64,000 nucleotides of DNA from an uncultured Gammaproteobacteria bacterium. GTDB taxonomy: Bacteria > Pseudomonadota > Gammaproteobacteria > HK1. Shown piece after piece: positions 26,297 to 34,874 of the stretch (positions are counted from its first letter, which is position 1; each line of letters opens with the position of its first letter). The notes beneath the pieces were generated by a model. The model was not told where the DNA came from. It ran no database searches and worked only from the letters and a program-made list of their open reading frames with translations. Location: contig OY282353.1 in NCBI GenBank assembly GCA_958295465.1, forward strand, positions 1,906,001 through 1,970,000, given 5' to 3'. Position numbers and translations under genes: made by a program.

Positions 26297-27127
26297 TCAC
26301 CGCACCCCATTCTTGCAGGCGACACGAAACTCCCGGTCGTCGTCGAGGCGTAGCGCGGTCAGCGATCCGCCCCATACGCATCCGGTATCGACGTGGCGGA
26401 CGTGCAGGCGCCGCGGGAGGGCGGTGCGGAGCTGGAGCGTCGCCCAGTGCCCGAACACGATCCTGACCCGGTCGGCACCGCCGTCGCGCAGCATGAACCA
26501 GGGCGTGAGCGAGGGGTCCTGGTCTCCGGGGGGCCGGGTCTCCGAGAAATCCAGTCGTCCGTCCGCGTGGCAGTAGCGCATCCGCGTGAAGGCGTTGGTG
26601 ATGAAGCGAAGGCGGTCGAATCCGGCGAGCACGTCCTGCCACTCGCCCGGCCTGTCGCCGTACAGGTGCGTGAGGAGCCGCGAATGGTCCGGTGCGCGTA
26701 ACGCCTGCGACAGCTCGGCCGCGTGGCCGAGCGCCTGATCGACGGTCCAGGCGGGAGCGATGCCCGCGTGGACCATGACGATCCCCCGCTCGGAGTCGAG
26801 ATAAGCCAGCGGTCGGCCGCGCAGCCAGTCGACCAGCGCTTCGCCGTCCCCGGCGTCGAGCACGTCCTGGAAGGTGTCCCGGTCACGCAGCCTCCGGGCG
26901 CCGTGTGCGCTCGCGACGAGGTGCAGGTCGTGGTTGCCGAGCACGACGCGAGCCCTGTCACCGAGATCGGCGACGAAACGCAGCACGTCGAGGGAATGCG
27001 GGCCGCGATTGACGAGATCGCCGGCGAACCAGAGCCGATCCCGCCGGGTATCGAAGCCGCACGCGCGCAACAGGGACCGCAGCTCGGTGTAGCAGCCCTG
27101 TACGTCCCCGATCGCGTAGGTGGACAT
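26297..27127 (-). CDS. apaH: Bis(5'-nucleosyl)-tetraphosphatase, symmetrical (ApaH)
   Basis: 276 residues. It cleaves Ap4A to two ADP. The metallophosphatase motifs are in order: IGDVQGCY near residue 6, FAGDLVNRGPHS near 34, VLGNHDLH near 62, then VHAGIAPAW. It follows apaG on the same strand, as in many Gammaproteobacteria. Confidence 0.96.
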   Translation of the reverse strand: MSTYAIGDVQGCYTELRSLLRACGFDTRRDRLWFAGDLVNRGPHSLDVLRFVADLGDRARVVLGNHDLHLVASAHGARRLRDRDTFQDVLDAGDGEALVDWLRGRPLAYLDSERGIVMVHAGIAPAWTVDQALGHAAELSQALRAPDHSRLLTHLYGDRPGEWQDVLAGFDRLRFITNAFTRMRYCHADGRLDFSETRPPGDQDPSLTPWFMLRDGGADRVRIVFGHWATLQLRTALPRRLHVRHVDTGCVWGGSLTALRLDDDREFRVACKNGVR

Positions 27128-27340
27128 CGCCGGCTCAGCCCCGAACGCAGTGCACGATCCGATCGCTACGGTTTCCCGTCGTCGGTGCCGGTGCGGGTGG
27201 GGCCGCCGGTGCCGGTGGAGCGGGCGGCATCGGCGGAGCCATCGGCGGCGCCAGAACCATCGCTGCCGGAGGAGTCATGACACCGGCGGAAACGAGAGCA
27301 CCGGCGGGACCACGCCCCCCGGCGATCGAGGACGGCGCCT

Positions 27341-27727
27341 TCAATGCACGAGTTTCGGCACGGACAGGCTGAACGCGGGTATCGGGGCGTCGAATTCGCG
27401 GCCGTCGTCCGCAACCATCCGGTAGCTGCCGTGCATGCTGCCCACCGGTGTCTCGATGACCGCGGCACTCGTGTACTGGAACCCTTCTCCCGGGGCGAGG
27501 CGGGGCTGTTCCCCGACGACGCCTTCACCCCGCACCTCCTGCACCCGTGCGTTGGCGTCGGTGATGATCCAGTGGCGGGTCCGGAGTTGCGCGGCAGCCG
27601 TGCCGGTGTTCCGGATGGTGACCGTGTACGCGAACACGAAGCGCTTGTTTTCGGGAGCCGAGTGCTCGTCGACGTAGATGCTCCGCACGTCGACCTGAAT
27701 GCTGTAACGGTGGCCGGTGGTCTCCAT
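27341..27727 (-). CDS. apaG: ApaG (DUF525 beta-sandwich protein)
   Basis: 128 residues, full length for ApaG, a single FN3-like domain: FVFAYTVTIRNTG, RTRHWIITDA, VQEVRGEGVVGEQP and GSMHGSYRMV are typical. The precise role is unsettled; it accompanies apaH in the conserved rsmA-apaG-apaH neighbourhood. Here about 213 bp of Pro/Ala-coding DNA separates it from apaH. Confidence 0.95.
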   Translation of the reverse strand: METTGHRYSIQVDVRSIYVDEHSAPENKRFVFAYTVTIRNTGTAAAQLRTRHWIITDANARVQEVRGEGVVGEQPRLAPGEGFQYTSAAVIETPVGSMHGSYRMVADDGREFDAPIPAFSLSVPKLVH

Positions 27728-27959
27728 TCTCCCCTCTACCTTGAAGTGATTGGTGGTTCCCCGAAGTGGCCGGGGTGTTCCGGGGCCATGTCCGCCGCAT
27801 CGCCGGCCGGCGCACCTTCACCGTCCGGGTTCCGGTTCGCTCCCCGGGAAGTGGTCCGTCGTCGCCCTTGCCCCGATTGTTTCAACACTTCCGGGAGACC
27901 TGATCCGGGTCCCGGGACGAACAAGGCATGGTCCTGACCCGGCGGAGCCGGGTCAAGGA

Positions 27960-29468
27960 TCATCCGAGCCCGCGTCCCGCGCCCCGGTCGAGGGTCCGGA
28001 AGCCGATCGCCTCCGCCACGTGCTCGTCGCCGATGCGGTCCGAGCGTGCGAGATCCGCGATGGTGCGCGCGACCCTGAGCACGCGGTCACGCGCGCGGGC
28101 CGAGAGGTGCAGCTTCTCCATCGCGCGGGAGAGGAGGCGGCGGCTGCCCGGCGCAAGCGCGCAGTCTCTGCGTGATTCGCTCACCGAGAGCCTCTGGTTC
28201 GGCTTCCCTGCCCGGGCGATCTGCACCGCCCGAGCGGCGGTCACGCGCTCGCGCACCGCTGCCGACGGTTCGGCGACGCCGTCATCGTCGTCCCCGCGTA
28301 TGCGAGGCATCTCGACGTGCAGGTCGATGCGATCGAGCAGCGGCCCCGAGACCCGGGCGCGGTAGCGGGCGACCTGCTCCGGGGTGCAGCGGCAGGTGCC
28401 GGCCGCGTCCCCGAGGGTCCCGCACGGGCACGGGTTCATCGCGGCGACGAGCTGGAAGCGGGCGGGGAAGCTCGCCTGGCGGCTCGCGCGCGAGATGGTG
28501 ACGCATCCCGATTCGAGCGGCTCGCGCAGGGCTTCGAGCACGACCCGCGAGAACTCTGGAAGTTCGTCGAGGAACAGCACCCCGTGATGGGCGAGGGAGA
28601 TCTCCCCGGGGCTCGGCACCGCCCCGCCTCCCACGATCGCGGCCGGGGACGCCGAGTGGTGCGGCGCGCGAAACGGCCGCAACCCCCAGAGCCCGGGGTC
28701 GAAGCCGAGCGCGCTCACCGACCGCACCGTCGCCGATTCGAGGGCTTCCTCCTCGGTCATCGGCGGCAGGATCCCGGGCAGGCGCGTCGCCAGCATCGTC
28801 TTCCCGGTGCCCGGCGGTCCGAGCATCAGCAGGTTGTGGCTGCCGGCGGCGGCGAGCTCCAGCGAGCGCCGCGCCGCGTACTGGCGCCGGACGTCGCGGA
28901 GATCTTCGCTCACCGGGACGCCGGCCTGCCGGGCGGTCTCCACCGGCGGCGGCGAGGTCTCGCCGATGAGCTGCGCGTGGACCTCCCCGAGGTGGCGTGC
29001 CGGGAACAGGCGTGCGCCGGCCGCGAGTGCCGCCTCGTGCACGTCGTCGGCCGGGAGCACGAGGACGTGCCCCGCGTCGCGGGCGTGCAACGCCGCGGGG
29101 AGCGAGCCGCCGGTGCGGCGCAATGCGCCGTCGAGCGCGAGCTCTCCGATGAGCTCGTGCTCGCCGAGTCGTTCGTGGCCGAGTTGCCCGGTCGCGGCGA
29201 GGATCCCGAGCGCGATCGGGAGGTCGTACCGGCCCCCGTCCTTGGGGAGGTCGGCCGGCGCGAGGTTGACGGTGATGCGACGCCTGGGGAATTCGAACCG
29301 GGAGTTGATGATTGCGCTACGCACGCGGTCCTTGCTCTCGCGTACGGTGGCCTCGGGCAGGCCGACGATCGCGAACCTGGGCAGCCCGCCGGTGATGTGG
29401 ACTTCGACCTGTACCGGCGGCGCCTCGATACCGACGCTTGCGCGGCTCATGACGGTCGCCAGCGACAT
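27960..29468 (-). CDS. comM: YifB/ComM-type Mg-chelatase-like AAA+ ATPase
   Basis: 502 residues. ComM is a hexameric helicase that helps branch migration during natural transformation. The N-terminal domain has EVHITGGLPRFAIVGLPE. The ATPase has Walker A LMLGPPGTGKTM, PFRAPHHSAS, Walker B GVLFLDELPEF and the zinc-type NPCPCG. ATG 29468 (MSLATVMSRA) is chosen because residues upstream of it are low complexity. It is downstream of ubiK on the same strand. Confidence 0.93.
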   Translation of the reverse strand: MSLATVMSRASVGIEAPPVQVEVHITGGLPRFAIVGLPEATVRESKDRVRSAIINSRFEFPRRRITVNLAPADLPKDGGRYDLPIALGILAATGQLGHERLGEHELIGELALDGALRRTGGSLPAALHARDAGHVLVLPADDVHEAALAAGARLFPARHLGEVHAQLIGETSPPPVETARQAGVPVSEDLRDVRRQYAARRSLELAAAGSHNLLMLGPPGTGKTMLATRLPGILPPMTEEEALESATVRSVSALGFDPGLWGLRPFRAPHHSASPAAIVGGGAVPSPGEISLAHHGVLFLDELPEFSRVVLEALREPLESGCVTISRASRQASFPARFQLVAAMNPCPCGTLGDAAGTCRCTPEQVARYRARVSGPLLDRIDLHVEMPRIRGDDDDGVAEPSAAVRERVTAARAVQIARAGKPNQRLSVSESRRDCALAPGSRRLLSRAMEKLHLSARARDRVLRVARTIADLARSDRIGDEHVAEAIGFRTLDRGAGRGLG

Positions 29469-29782
29469 CGCACGTGTCCGGCTCGGGAAACGAACGCGAG
29501 CATGCGCGATCGGAGGCGTGTGGCGGCAGGGGTGAACGTCCCGCGCGGTGTCGGCGGCGGGCGCGCCGTAAGTAAGCCCCGGATGTACGCCCCCCGGACG
29601 AACTTCAGCCGCCCCGGTCGGGGCCGGCGGACCGACGCGCCGGTACTGCGCGGGCAGGCCTCGCGGCCGTTCCGGCGGCGCCTGCTCCATGGGCCGGGGG
29701 GAGGCCGATGCGCACGAACGCATCGCCGAGGTCCTCTGTCCCGGTGGCGCGATCCTCGCGCTCGCCGTCCGGCTCGGCGCCC

Positions 29783-30052
29783 CTACTTCGAGGCGGGATC
29801 CGGCTCGTCGAGCTGCTCTTCGAGCTGCCGGACCCGGCGCTCCAGGGTCTCGAGCTTCTCGCGGGTGCGGGCGAGCACCGCGCTCTGCACGTCGAATTCC
29901 TCTCTCTCCACCAGATCCATCCGGGCGATCCCGGCCGCGATGACTGCCCGGACGTTGCGGATCACGTCCTCGCGGACCTCGTCGAGTCCGGGTGGCAGGC
30001 TCGCCTGGATACGCCGGGCCAGATCGTCGAACTTCCGCGGATCGATCATCAT
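29783..30052 (-). CDS. ubiK: UbiK-type accessory factor (YqiC family)
   Basis: 89 residues. An N-terminal amphipathic region (MMIDPRKFDDLARRIQASLP) is followed by a C-terminal coiled coil with heptads ending LERRVRQLEEQL. UbiK assists ubiquinone biosynthesis by linking the Ubi complex to lipids. GGGGAAAA precedes the start. The longer open frame upstream lacks family similarity. Confidence 0.88.
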   Translation of the reverse strand: MMIDPRKFDDLARRIQASLPPGLDEVREDVIRNVRAVIAAGIARMDLVEREEFDVQSAVLARTREKLETLERRVRQLEEQLDEPDPASK

Positions 30053-30478
30053 CGTTTTCCCCGATTGCACCGCGAGCGCCGGCTGCACATGGAACAGGGA
30101 CGGGTCCGCAACGGTCGCCTCGAACGGTCTCCGCCGGGTGCGCAGAACCACTTCATTCCGCTTGATCTCCGGCTCCTGGGACTGTCGGCCCCGCCCTGAT
30201 CCGCGGCCCCGCATGGGTCGTCCAACCCACGCTCCGGCCCCGATTCGTCCGGCATCGCCTTCCGGACGCCTCCGGCGCACGTTCCGGATGCGGAATGAAA
30301 TGGCCCTCACCGGCGCACGCGGGGAGGCTGTACACCCCCACCCCCTCCCGCACCGCCTCCACCCCCCTCACCGGCGCGCGCGGGGAGGCTGTCCGGGGGG
30401 CGATGCCGCAGCTTACAATCCCGAGCCGGCGATACTGCACCATTCCCGTCCCCGAATCCTACTCCCACACGCCCAGCC

Positions 30479-31303
30479 ATGCCGGATCGCTACGCGGTGA
30501 TGGGCCATCCCATCGCTCACAGTAAATCGCCCTTCATCCACCGGCGATTCGCGGCCGATACCGGCGAACCGGTCGCCTACGATGCGCTCCTCGTCGAGCC
30601 CGGCGGCTTCCGGGACGCGGTGGAGCGTTTCCGCGCACAAGACGGGCGCGGACTCAACGTCACCATTCCCTTCAAGGAGGAGGCGTTCGCACTCGCGAGC
30701 CGGCGCTCGGGCCGCGCGGAGCGCGCGGGCGCGGTCAACACCCTGTGGTTCGACGATACGGCGGTGTGCGGCGACAACACCGACGGGCTCGGGCTGGTAC
30801 GGGATCTGACACGCAATCTCGCGGTGGACGTCGAGGGACGGTCGGTGCTGCTGCTCGGCGCCGGCGGCGCGGCGCGGGGGGTGGTCGGGCCGCTGCTCGA
30901 CGAGAGGCCCCGGCGGCTCGTGATCGCCAACCGGACCACGGCGCGGGCGGTCGAGCTCGCACGGCGGTTCGAGGGACAGGGACCGGTAAGCGTGGCGGCG
31001 CTCGATGCGCTGCCGGCCGGTGGGTTCGAGATCGTCGTCAACGCCACCGCCGCGAGCCTCGCCGGTGCCCTCCCTCCCCTGCCCCGGGGCACGCTGCGTC
31101 CCGGCGGCGTCGCCTACGACACCGCCTACGCGGCGCGGCCGACGCCGTTCGTCGATTGGGGCGTCGGACAAGGCGCGGCCATCGCTACCGACGGCCTCGG
31201 GATGCTCGTCGAGCAGGCGGCGGAATCGTTCCGGCTCTGGCGCGGGCGGGAGCCGCGGACCGGTCCCGTGATCGAAGCGCTCCGGACGCATCTCGCGGGC
31301 TGA
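30479..31303 (+). CDS. aroE: Shikimate dehydrogenase
   Basis: 274 residues. It reduces 3-dehydroshikimate with NADPH. The substrate-site motif GHPIAHSKSPFIH, catalytic Lys/Asp in NVTIPFKEEAF and GDNTDGLGL, the nucleotide-binding LLLGAGGAARGV, and the NRT motif (VIANRTTARA) for NADPH are all present. It is divergent from the ubiK-comM genes and lies between ubiK and rsmA. Confidence 0.95.
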   Translation: MPDRYAVMGHPIAHSKSPFIHRRFAADTGEPVAYDALLVEPGGFRDAVERFRAQDGRGLNVTIPFKEEAFALASRRSGRAERAGAVNTLWFDDTAVCGDNTDGLGLVRDLTRNLAVDVEGRSVLLLGAGGAARGVVGPLLDERPRRLVIANRTTARAVELARRFEGQGPVSVAALDALPAGGFEIVVNATAASLAGALPPLPRGTLRPGGVAYDTAYAARPTPFVDWGVGQGAAIATDGLGMLVEQAAESFRLWRGREPRTGPVIEALRTHLAG

Positions 31304-31426
31304 CGCCCCTTGCGCCCGCGCGTCACTTCACGAACCCCTGAGCATTGCGGACTAACCTTTTGATCCGGTGAGGGGTCCCGGCTCGTCTCGACTTATGCAC
31401 ATTGGGCATGATGATCATGTGACGGG

Positions 31427-31469
31427 ACCCCCTCCGGCCGGAGGGGGGTGCGTTTCCGTTCGTTTTTTT
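31427..31469 (+). terminator. Rho-independent terminator
   Basis: A strong stem (ACCCCCTCCGG paired with CCGGAGGGGGGT, one bulged G) at 31427-31449 is followed by a T-rich run ending in seven Ts at 31463-31469. The orientation suits transcripts arriving from aroE, 124 bp upstream. Confidence 0.75.
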
Positions 31470-31479
31470 GTGTAACTCA

Positions 31480-31600
31480 TTGTAATCAAACAAATTGTTT
31501 AACAGGCGAAAATTTCGCCAATTTGTTTCGCGGTGCTTGATTGCCGGGAAAAACAAGGCGGATTCGTAATTTGTGCACAGAGTTTTCCACAGATTTTGTG
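31480..31600. promoter_or_regulatory. AT-rich intergenic segment with palindromes and DnaA-box-like motifs
   Basis: Within an otherwise GC-rich region this stretch holds AAACAAATTGTTT (31488-31500), the perfect palindrome GGCGAAAATTTCGCC (31505-31519), and two motifs resembling DnaA boxes in the same orientation: TTGTGCACA (31571-31579) and TTTTCCACA (31583-31591, one mismatch to TTATCCACA). It lies between aroE and the 3' end of rsmA. No gene is seen in it. Confidence 0.5.
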
Positions 31601-31708
31601 AAGAACTCCGCCCCGCGTGTCCGCGGCCGCGTCTTCGGCCGTCAACGCCCACCCCCGCAGGGCGGGGAGCCGGTCGGCGCGTTGGGCGTGGATGTGGACG
31701 ATTCCGCG

Positions 31709-32536
31709 TCAGCGGCCGCCGCTGGCATGGGCGAGGGCGACGAATTCGTCGATCGTCAGCACCTCCGGCCGTACCCCGGGGTCGAGGTCCGCGGCGTCGA
31801 TCACCGACTCGTCACAGAGGCCGCGAAGCGCGTTGCGCAGCGTCTTGCGCCTCCTGGAGAAGCATGACCTGACGATGGCTTCGAATCGACCCCGGCCTGC
31901 GGGGTCGAGCACGGCCCGCAGCCGGGGCCGCAGCCGCACCATCGCGGATTCGACGCGAGGCGCGGGAGAGAACGCGCCGGAGCCGACCCCGAGTATCCGC
32001 TCCACCTCGCAGTCGAGCTGCACCATGACGCTGAGCCTTCCGTAGGCGCGGGCGCCCGGCGGGGACACCATGCGATCGACGACTTCCCGTTGCAGCATCA
32101 GGTGCATGTCCCGGATGCGCGGCAGCGCGGCGAGGAGCCGGAACACCAGTGGGGTCGAGATGTTGTAGGGGAGGTTGCCGGTCACCCGCAGCTTCCGCGG
32201 TGGCGGGGCGACGCGGGCGAGGTCGAGCTCCAGCGCGTCCGCCTCGTGGACGATCAGGTTCGGATGATGCGGCGTCCGCTCGCGGAGCGCGCCCGCGAGG
32301 TCGCGATCGATTTCGACCACGTGCAGCTCGCAGCCCGATGCGAGCAGGGGGAAGGTGAGCGCGCCGCGCCCGGGCCCGATCTCCATGATCAGCTCGCCGG
32401 GCCGCGGGGCGATGGCGTCGACGATGCGCCGCACCACCGCGCGGTCGTGGAGGAAGTGCTGTCCGAACCGCTTGCGTGGATACGCATCGCGCGCCGGTGG
32501 GACCCGCCGGCCGGGGCCGGGGGCGCCGCGGCTCAT
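31709..32536 (-). CDS. rsmA: 16S rRNA dimethyladenosine transferase (RsmA/KsgA)
   Basis: 275 residues. It dimethylates two adjacent adenosines near the 3' end of 16S rRNA during 30S maturation. Motifs are FGQHFLHD, the SAM loop EIGPGRGALT, VVEIDRDL, the catalytic GNLPYNIST and the C-terminal FSRRRKTLRNAL. The start at 32536 overlaps the pdxA stop by 4 bp, as in the classical lptD-surA-pdxA-rsmA operon. Confidence 0.96.
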   Translation of the reverse strand: MSRGAPGPGRRVPPARDAYPRKRFGQHFLHDRAVVRRIVDAIAPRPGELIMEIGPGRGALTFPLLASGCELHVVEIDRDLAGALRERTPHHPNLIVHEADALELDLARVAPPPRKLRVTGNLPYNISTPLVFRLLAALPRIRDMHLMLQREVVDRMVSPPGARAYGRLSVMVQLDCEVERILGVGSGAFSPAPRVESAMVRLRPRLRAVLDPAGRGRFEAIVRSCFSRRRKTLRNALRGLCDESVIDAADLDPGVRPEVLTIDEFVALAHASGGR

Positions 32537-33549
32537 GGCTCCGGGCCGTGCGCGGGCGTTTCGTGACGGGGCGCCCGCGTGAGCTCGCGAGCGAGGGCCA
32601 GGGCGGATACCAGGCTCGAATGCTCCGCCCGGCCCGTGCCCGCGAGGTCGAGGGCGGTCCCGTGATCGACCGAGGTCCGCACGAAGCTGAGCCCGAGGGT
32701 GACGTTGACGGCCTGTCCGAAGCCGGCGTGCTTGAGCACCGGCAGGCCCTGGTCGTGGTACATCGCCACCACCACGTCGGCGCCGGCGAGCCGCTCCCGG
32801 GTGAACGCGGTATCGGCCGGGACCGGGCCGCGGGCGTCGATTCCCTCCGCGCGCAGCGCCTCCACCGCGGGTGCGATCGACTCGATCTCCTCGCTTCCCA
32901 GATGCCCCCCCTCGCCCGCGTGCGGGTTCAGTCCGCAGACCACGATACGAGGGGTGGGGATCGCAAAACGGGCGCGCAAGTCGCGCGCGACGACCCGGAC
33001 GACGTCGATCAGCATCGCGGCGTCGATGGCGTCGGGCACCGCCCGCAGCGGAAGATGGGTGGTGGCGAGGGCCACCTTGAGCCCGGGGGCGCACAGCATC
33101 ATGACCGGCCGTGCCCCGCCGTCCAGTTGGGCGAGGAGCTCGGTGTGGCCGGTGAACGCGATCCCCGCGTCGTTGATGATTCCCTTGTGCACCGGTGCGG
33201 TCACGAGTCCGGCGACGGCTCCCTCGCGGCAGGCATCGGCCGCCGCGCGGATGCACTCGATCACGTAGGGACTGTTTGCCGCGTCCAGGCGCCCGGGGAT
33301 GACGCGGCGGGGCGCGGCGATCGGAACCACGGGCAGCTCGCCCGGCGGGATCGCTTTCGAGACGGGGATCCGTGGATCCACCGGACGGATCCGGATCTCG
33401 ATCCCCAGCACCTCGGCCCGCCGGCGGAGCAGGTCCGGGTCCGCGAAGGCGACGAACGGCACGCGGCCCGACGATGCCGCGGCCAGCGTGACGTCGGGAC
33501 CGATCCCGGCCGGCTCTCCCGGAGTCAGCGCGGGAGCGCGTCCGATCAT
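32533..33549 (-). CDS. pdxA: 4-hydroxythreonine-4-phosphate dehydrogenase
   Basis: 338 residues. It is the pyridoxal-phosphate biosynthesis step after SerC. Visible motifs are LTPGEPAGIGPD at the start, TAPVHKGIINDAGIAFTGHTE, the metal-binding CGLNPHAGEGG and MYHDQGLPVLK. Starts overlap with the surA stop (ATGA), showing translational coupling. Confidence 0.96.
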   Translation of the reverse strand: MIGRAPALTPGEPAGIGPDVTLAAASSGRVPFVAFADPDLLRRRAEVLGIEIRIRPVDPRIPVSKAIPPGELPVVPIAAPRRVIPGRLDAANSPYVIECIRAAADACREGAVAGLVTAPVHKGIINDAGIAFTGHTELLAQLDGGARPVMMLCAPGLKVALATTHLPLRAVPDAIDAAMLIDVVRVVARDLRARFAIPTPRIVVCGLNPHAGEGGHLGSEEIESIAPAVEALRAEGIDARGPVPADTAFTRERLAGADVVVAMYHDQGLPVLKHAGFGQAVNVTLGLSFVRTSVDHGTALDLAGTGRAEHSSLVSALALARELTRAPRHETPAHGPEP

Positions 33550-34874
33550 TCGTCGAGCCGGTATTCCACGTAAGCCTCGTCGCGTACCCGACGGATCCAC
33601 GCTTGCAGATTCTCCTCGATTTTCCTGGCCCGCAACGTGCGCATCGCTTCGGCCCGCCGGGACGTCTCGGTGTCGTCGCGATCGCGCCGTTCGAGCACCT
33701 GGACGACGTGCCATCCGTACTGCGACTTGAACGGCTCGCTGAGCCCGCCCGGCGCGAGCGAATCCATCGCGCGCTCGAACACGGGAACCGTGTTGCCCGG
33801 GTCGATCCAGCCGAGCTCGCCGCCCTTGGGGGCGGAGCCCGAATCGTCGGAATGGACGCGGGCGAGCTCGCCGAAGTCTTCTCCGTTGACGATTCGTTCG
33901 TGCAGCGCCGACAACTGCCGGCGCGCGCCCGCGTCGTCGGTGAGCTCGTCGAGCGCGATCAGGATGTGCCGGGCGCGGGTCTGCCGGACGATCTGCCGTT
34001 CACTGTCACGCTTGTCGATGAGCTTCACGAGATGGAAGCCGCTCGCGCTGCGGATGGGATCGGCCACCCCCCCGACCTCGAGCCGGGTGACGGCGTCGCC
34101 GAACATCGTCGGCAGGTCGGATGCCTGCCGCCAGCCGAGGTCACCGCCTTGAAGCGCCTGCTGTCCGTCGGAATGGGTCACGGCCATGGTCGCGAAGTCC
34201 GCTCCGGCCCGGATCTCGTCCAGCACACTCCCGGCCTGCGCCTGCGCCTCGGCGATTTCCCCGGATGACGCTCCGTCGGGAACCGCGATCAGGATGTGCC
34301 CGATCCGGTACTGGTGCCGGTCCGCCTCCGCTCCCCGGCTCTCCATCATCGACAGATGGTTGTCGATGTCGCGTTGCGAGATACGCACCTGGTTCTCGAC
34401 CCGGCGCCTGCGGATCTCCGAGATCATGAGCTCTTCCCGGATCTCTTCGCGGAACTTCGCGAAGTCGTAGCCGTCGCGCTCGAGGACGTCCCGGAACTCG
34501 CGCAACGTGAGCCCGTTTTGCTCCGCGATCCGCAGCAGCGTCCGATTGAGCCTCTCGTCGCCGATGCGTATGCCGGCATCGCGCGCAAGCTGTAGCTGAA
34601 TCCGCAAGAGGATCAGTCGTTCGAGCACCTGCCTGCGCAGCCCCTCCTGCGGCGGCAGGGGGGTGCCGGATCGGCGAAGCTCGTCGCGGACTCTCTCGAG
34701 CCGGGCTTCGAACTCGCTCCAGGCGATGACGTCGTCGTTGACGATTGCGACGATGTGATCGAGCTCGAGGTCCGGCGCCGTCTGGGCCGGCGCATGCGTG
34801 GCGCACGCCCCGCCGATCGCGCATGCGATCAGGCGCGGCAGCCATCGTCGCCGGAAGGAAGTGGGGAGAGGCAT
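33546..34874 (-). CDS. surA: Periplasmic chaperone/peptidyl-prolyl isomerase SurA
   Basis: 442 residues with a Sec signal peptide (basic start, hydrophobic core, THAPAQ near residue 31), an N-terminal chaperone domain beginning DHIVAIVNDDVI, and two parvulin domains (first around QYRIGHILIAVPDG, second around RARHILIALDE). It escorts outer-membrane proteins, including LptD encoded just upstream. Overlaps lptD and pdxA by 1 and 4 bp. Confidence 0.95.
   Translation of the reverse strand: MPLPTSFRRRWLPRLIACAIGGACATHAPAQTAPDLELDHIVAIVNDDVIAWSEFEARLERVRDELRRSGTPLPPQEGLRRQVLERLILLRIQLQLARDAGIRIGDERLNRTLLRIAEQNGLTLREFRDVLERDGYDFAKFREEIREELMISEIRRRRVENQVRISQRDIDNHLSMMESRGAEADRHQYRIGHILIAVPDGASSGEIAEAQAQAGSVLDEIRAGADFATMAVTHSDGQQALQGGDLGWRQASDLPTMFGDAVTRLEVGGVADPIRSASGFHLVKLIDKRDSERQIVRQTRARHILIALDELTDDAGARRQLSALHERIVNGEDFGELARVHSDDSGSAPKGGELGWIDPGNTVPVFERAMDSLAPGGLSEPFKSQYGWHVVQVLERRDRDDTETSRRAEAMRTLRARKIEENLQAWIRRVRDEAYVEYRLDE

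Noticed and set aside
27135..27344. Pro/Ala-rich 69-codon gene between apaG and apaH
   Set aside because: Low complexity, TTG start, and the sequence reads as simple GGC/CGG-type repeats. No evidence for translation.
31323..31652. 109-codon minus-strand gene between aroE and rsmA
   Set aside because: It crosses the terminator hairpin and the AT-rich segment and has no family resemblance or ribosome site.
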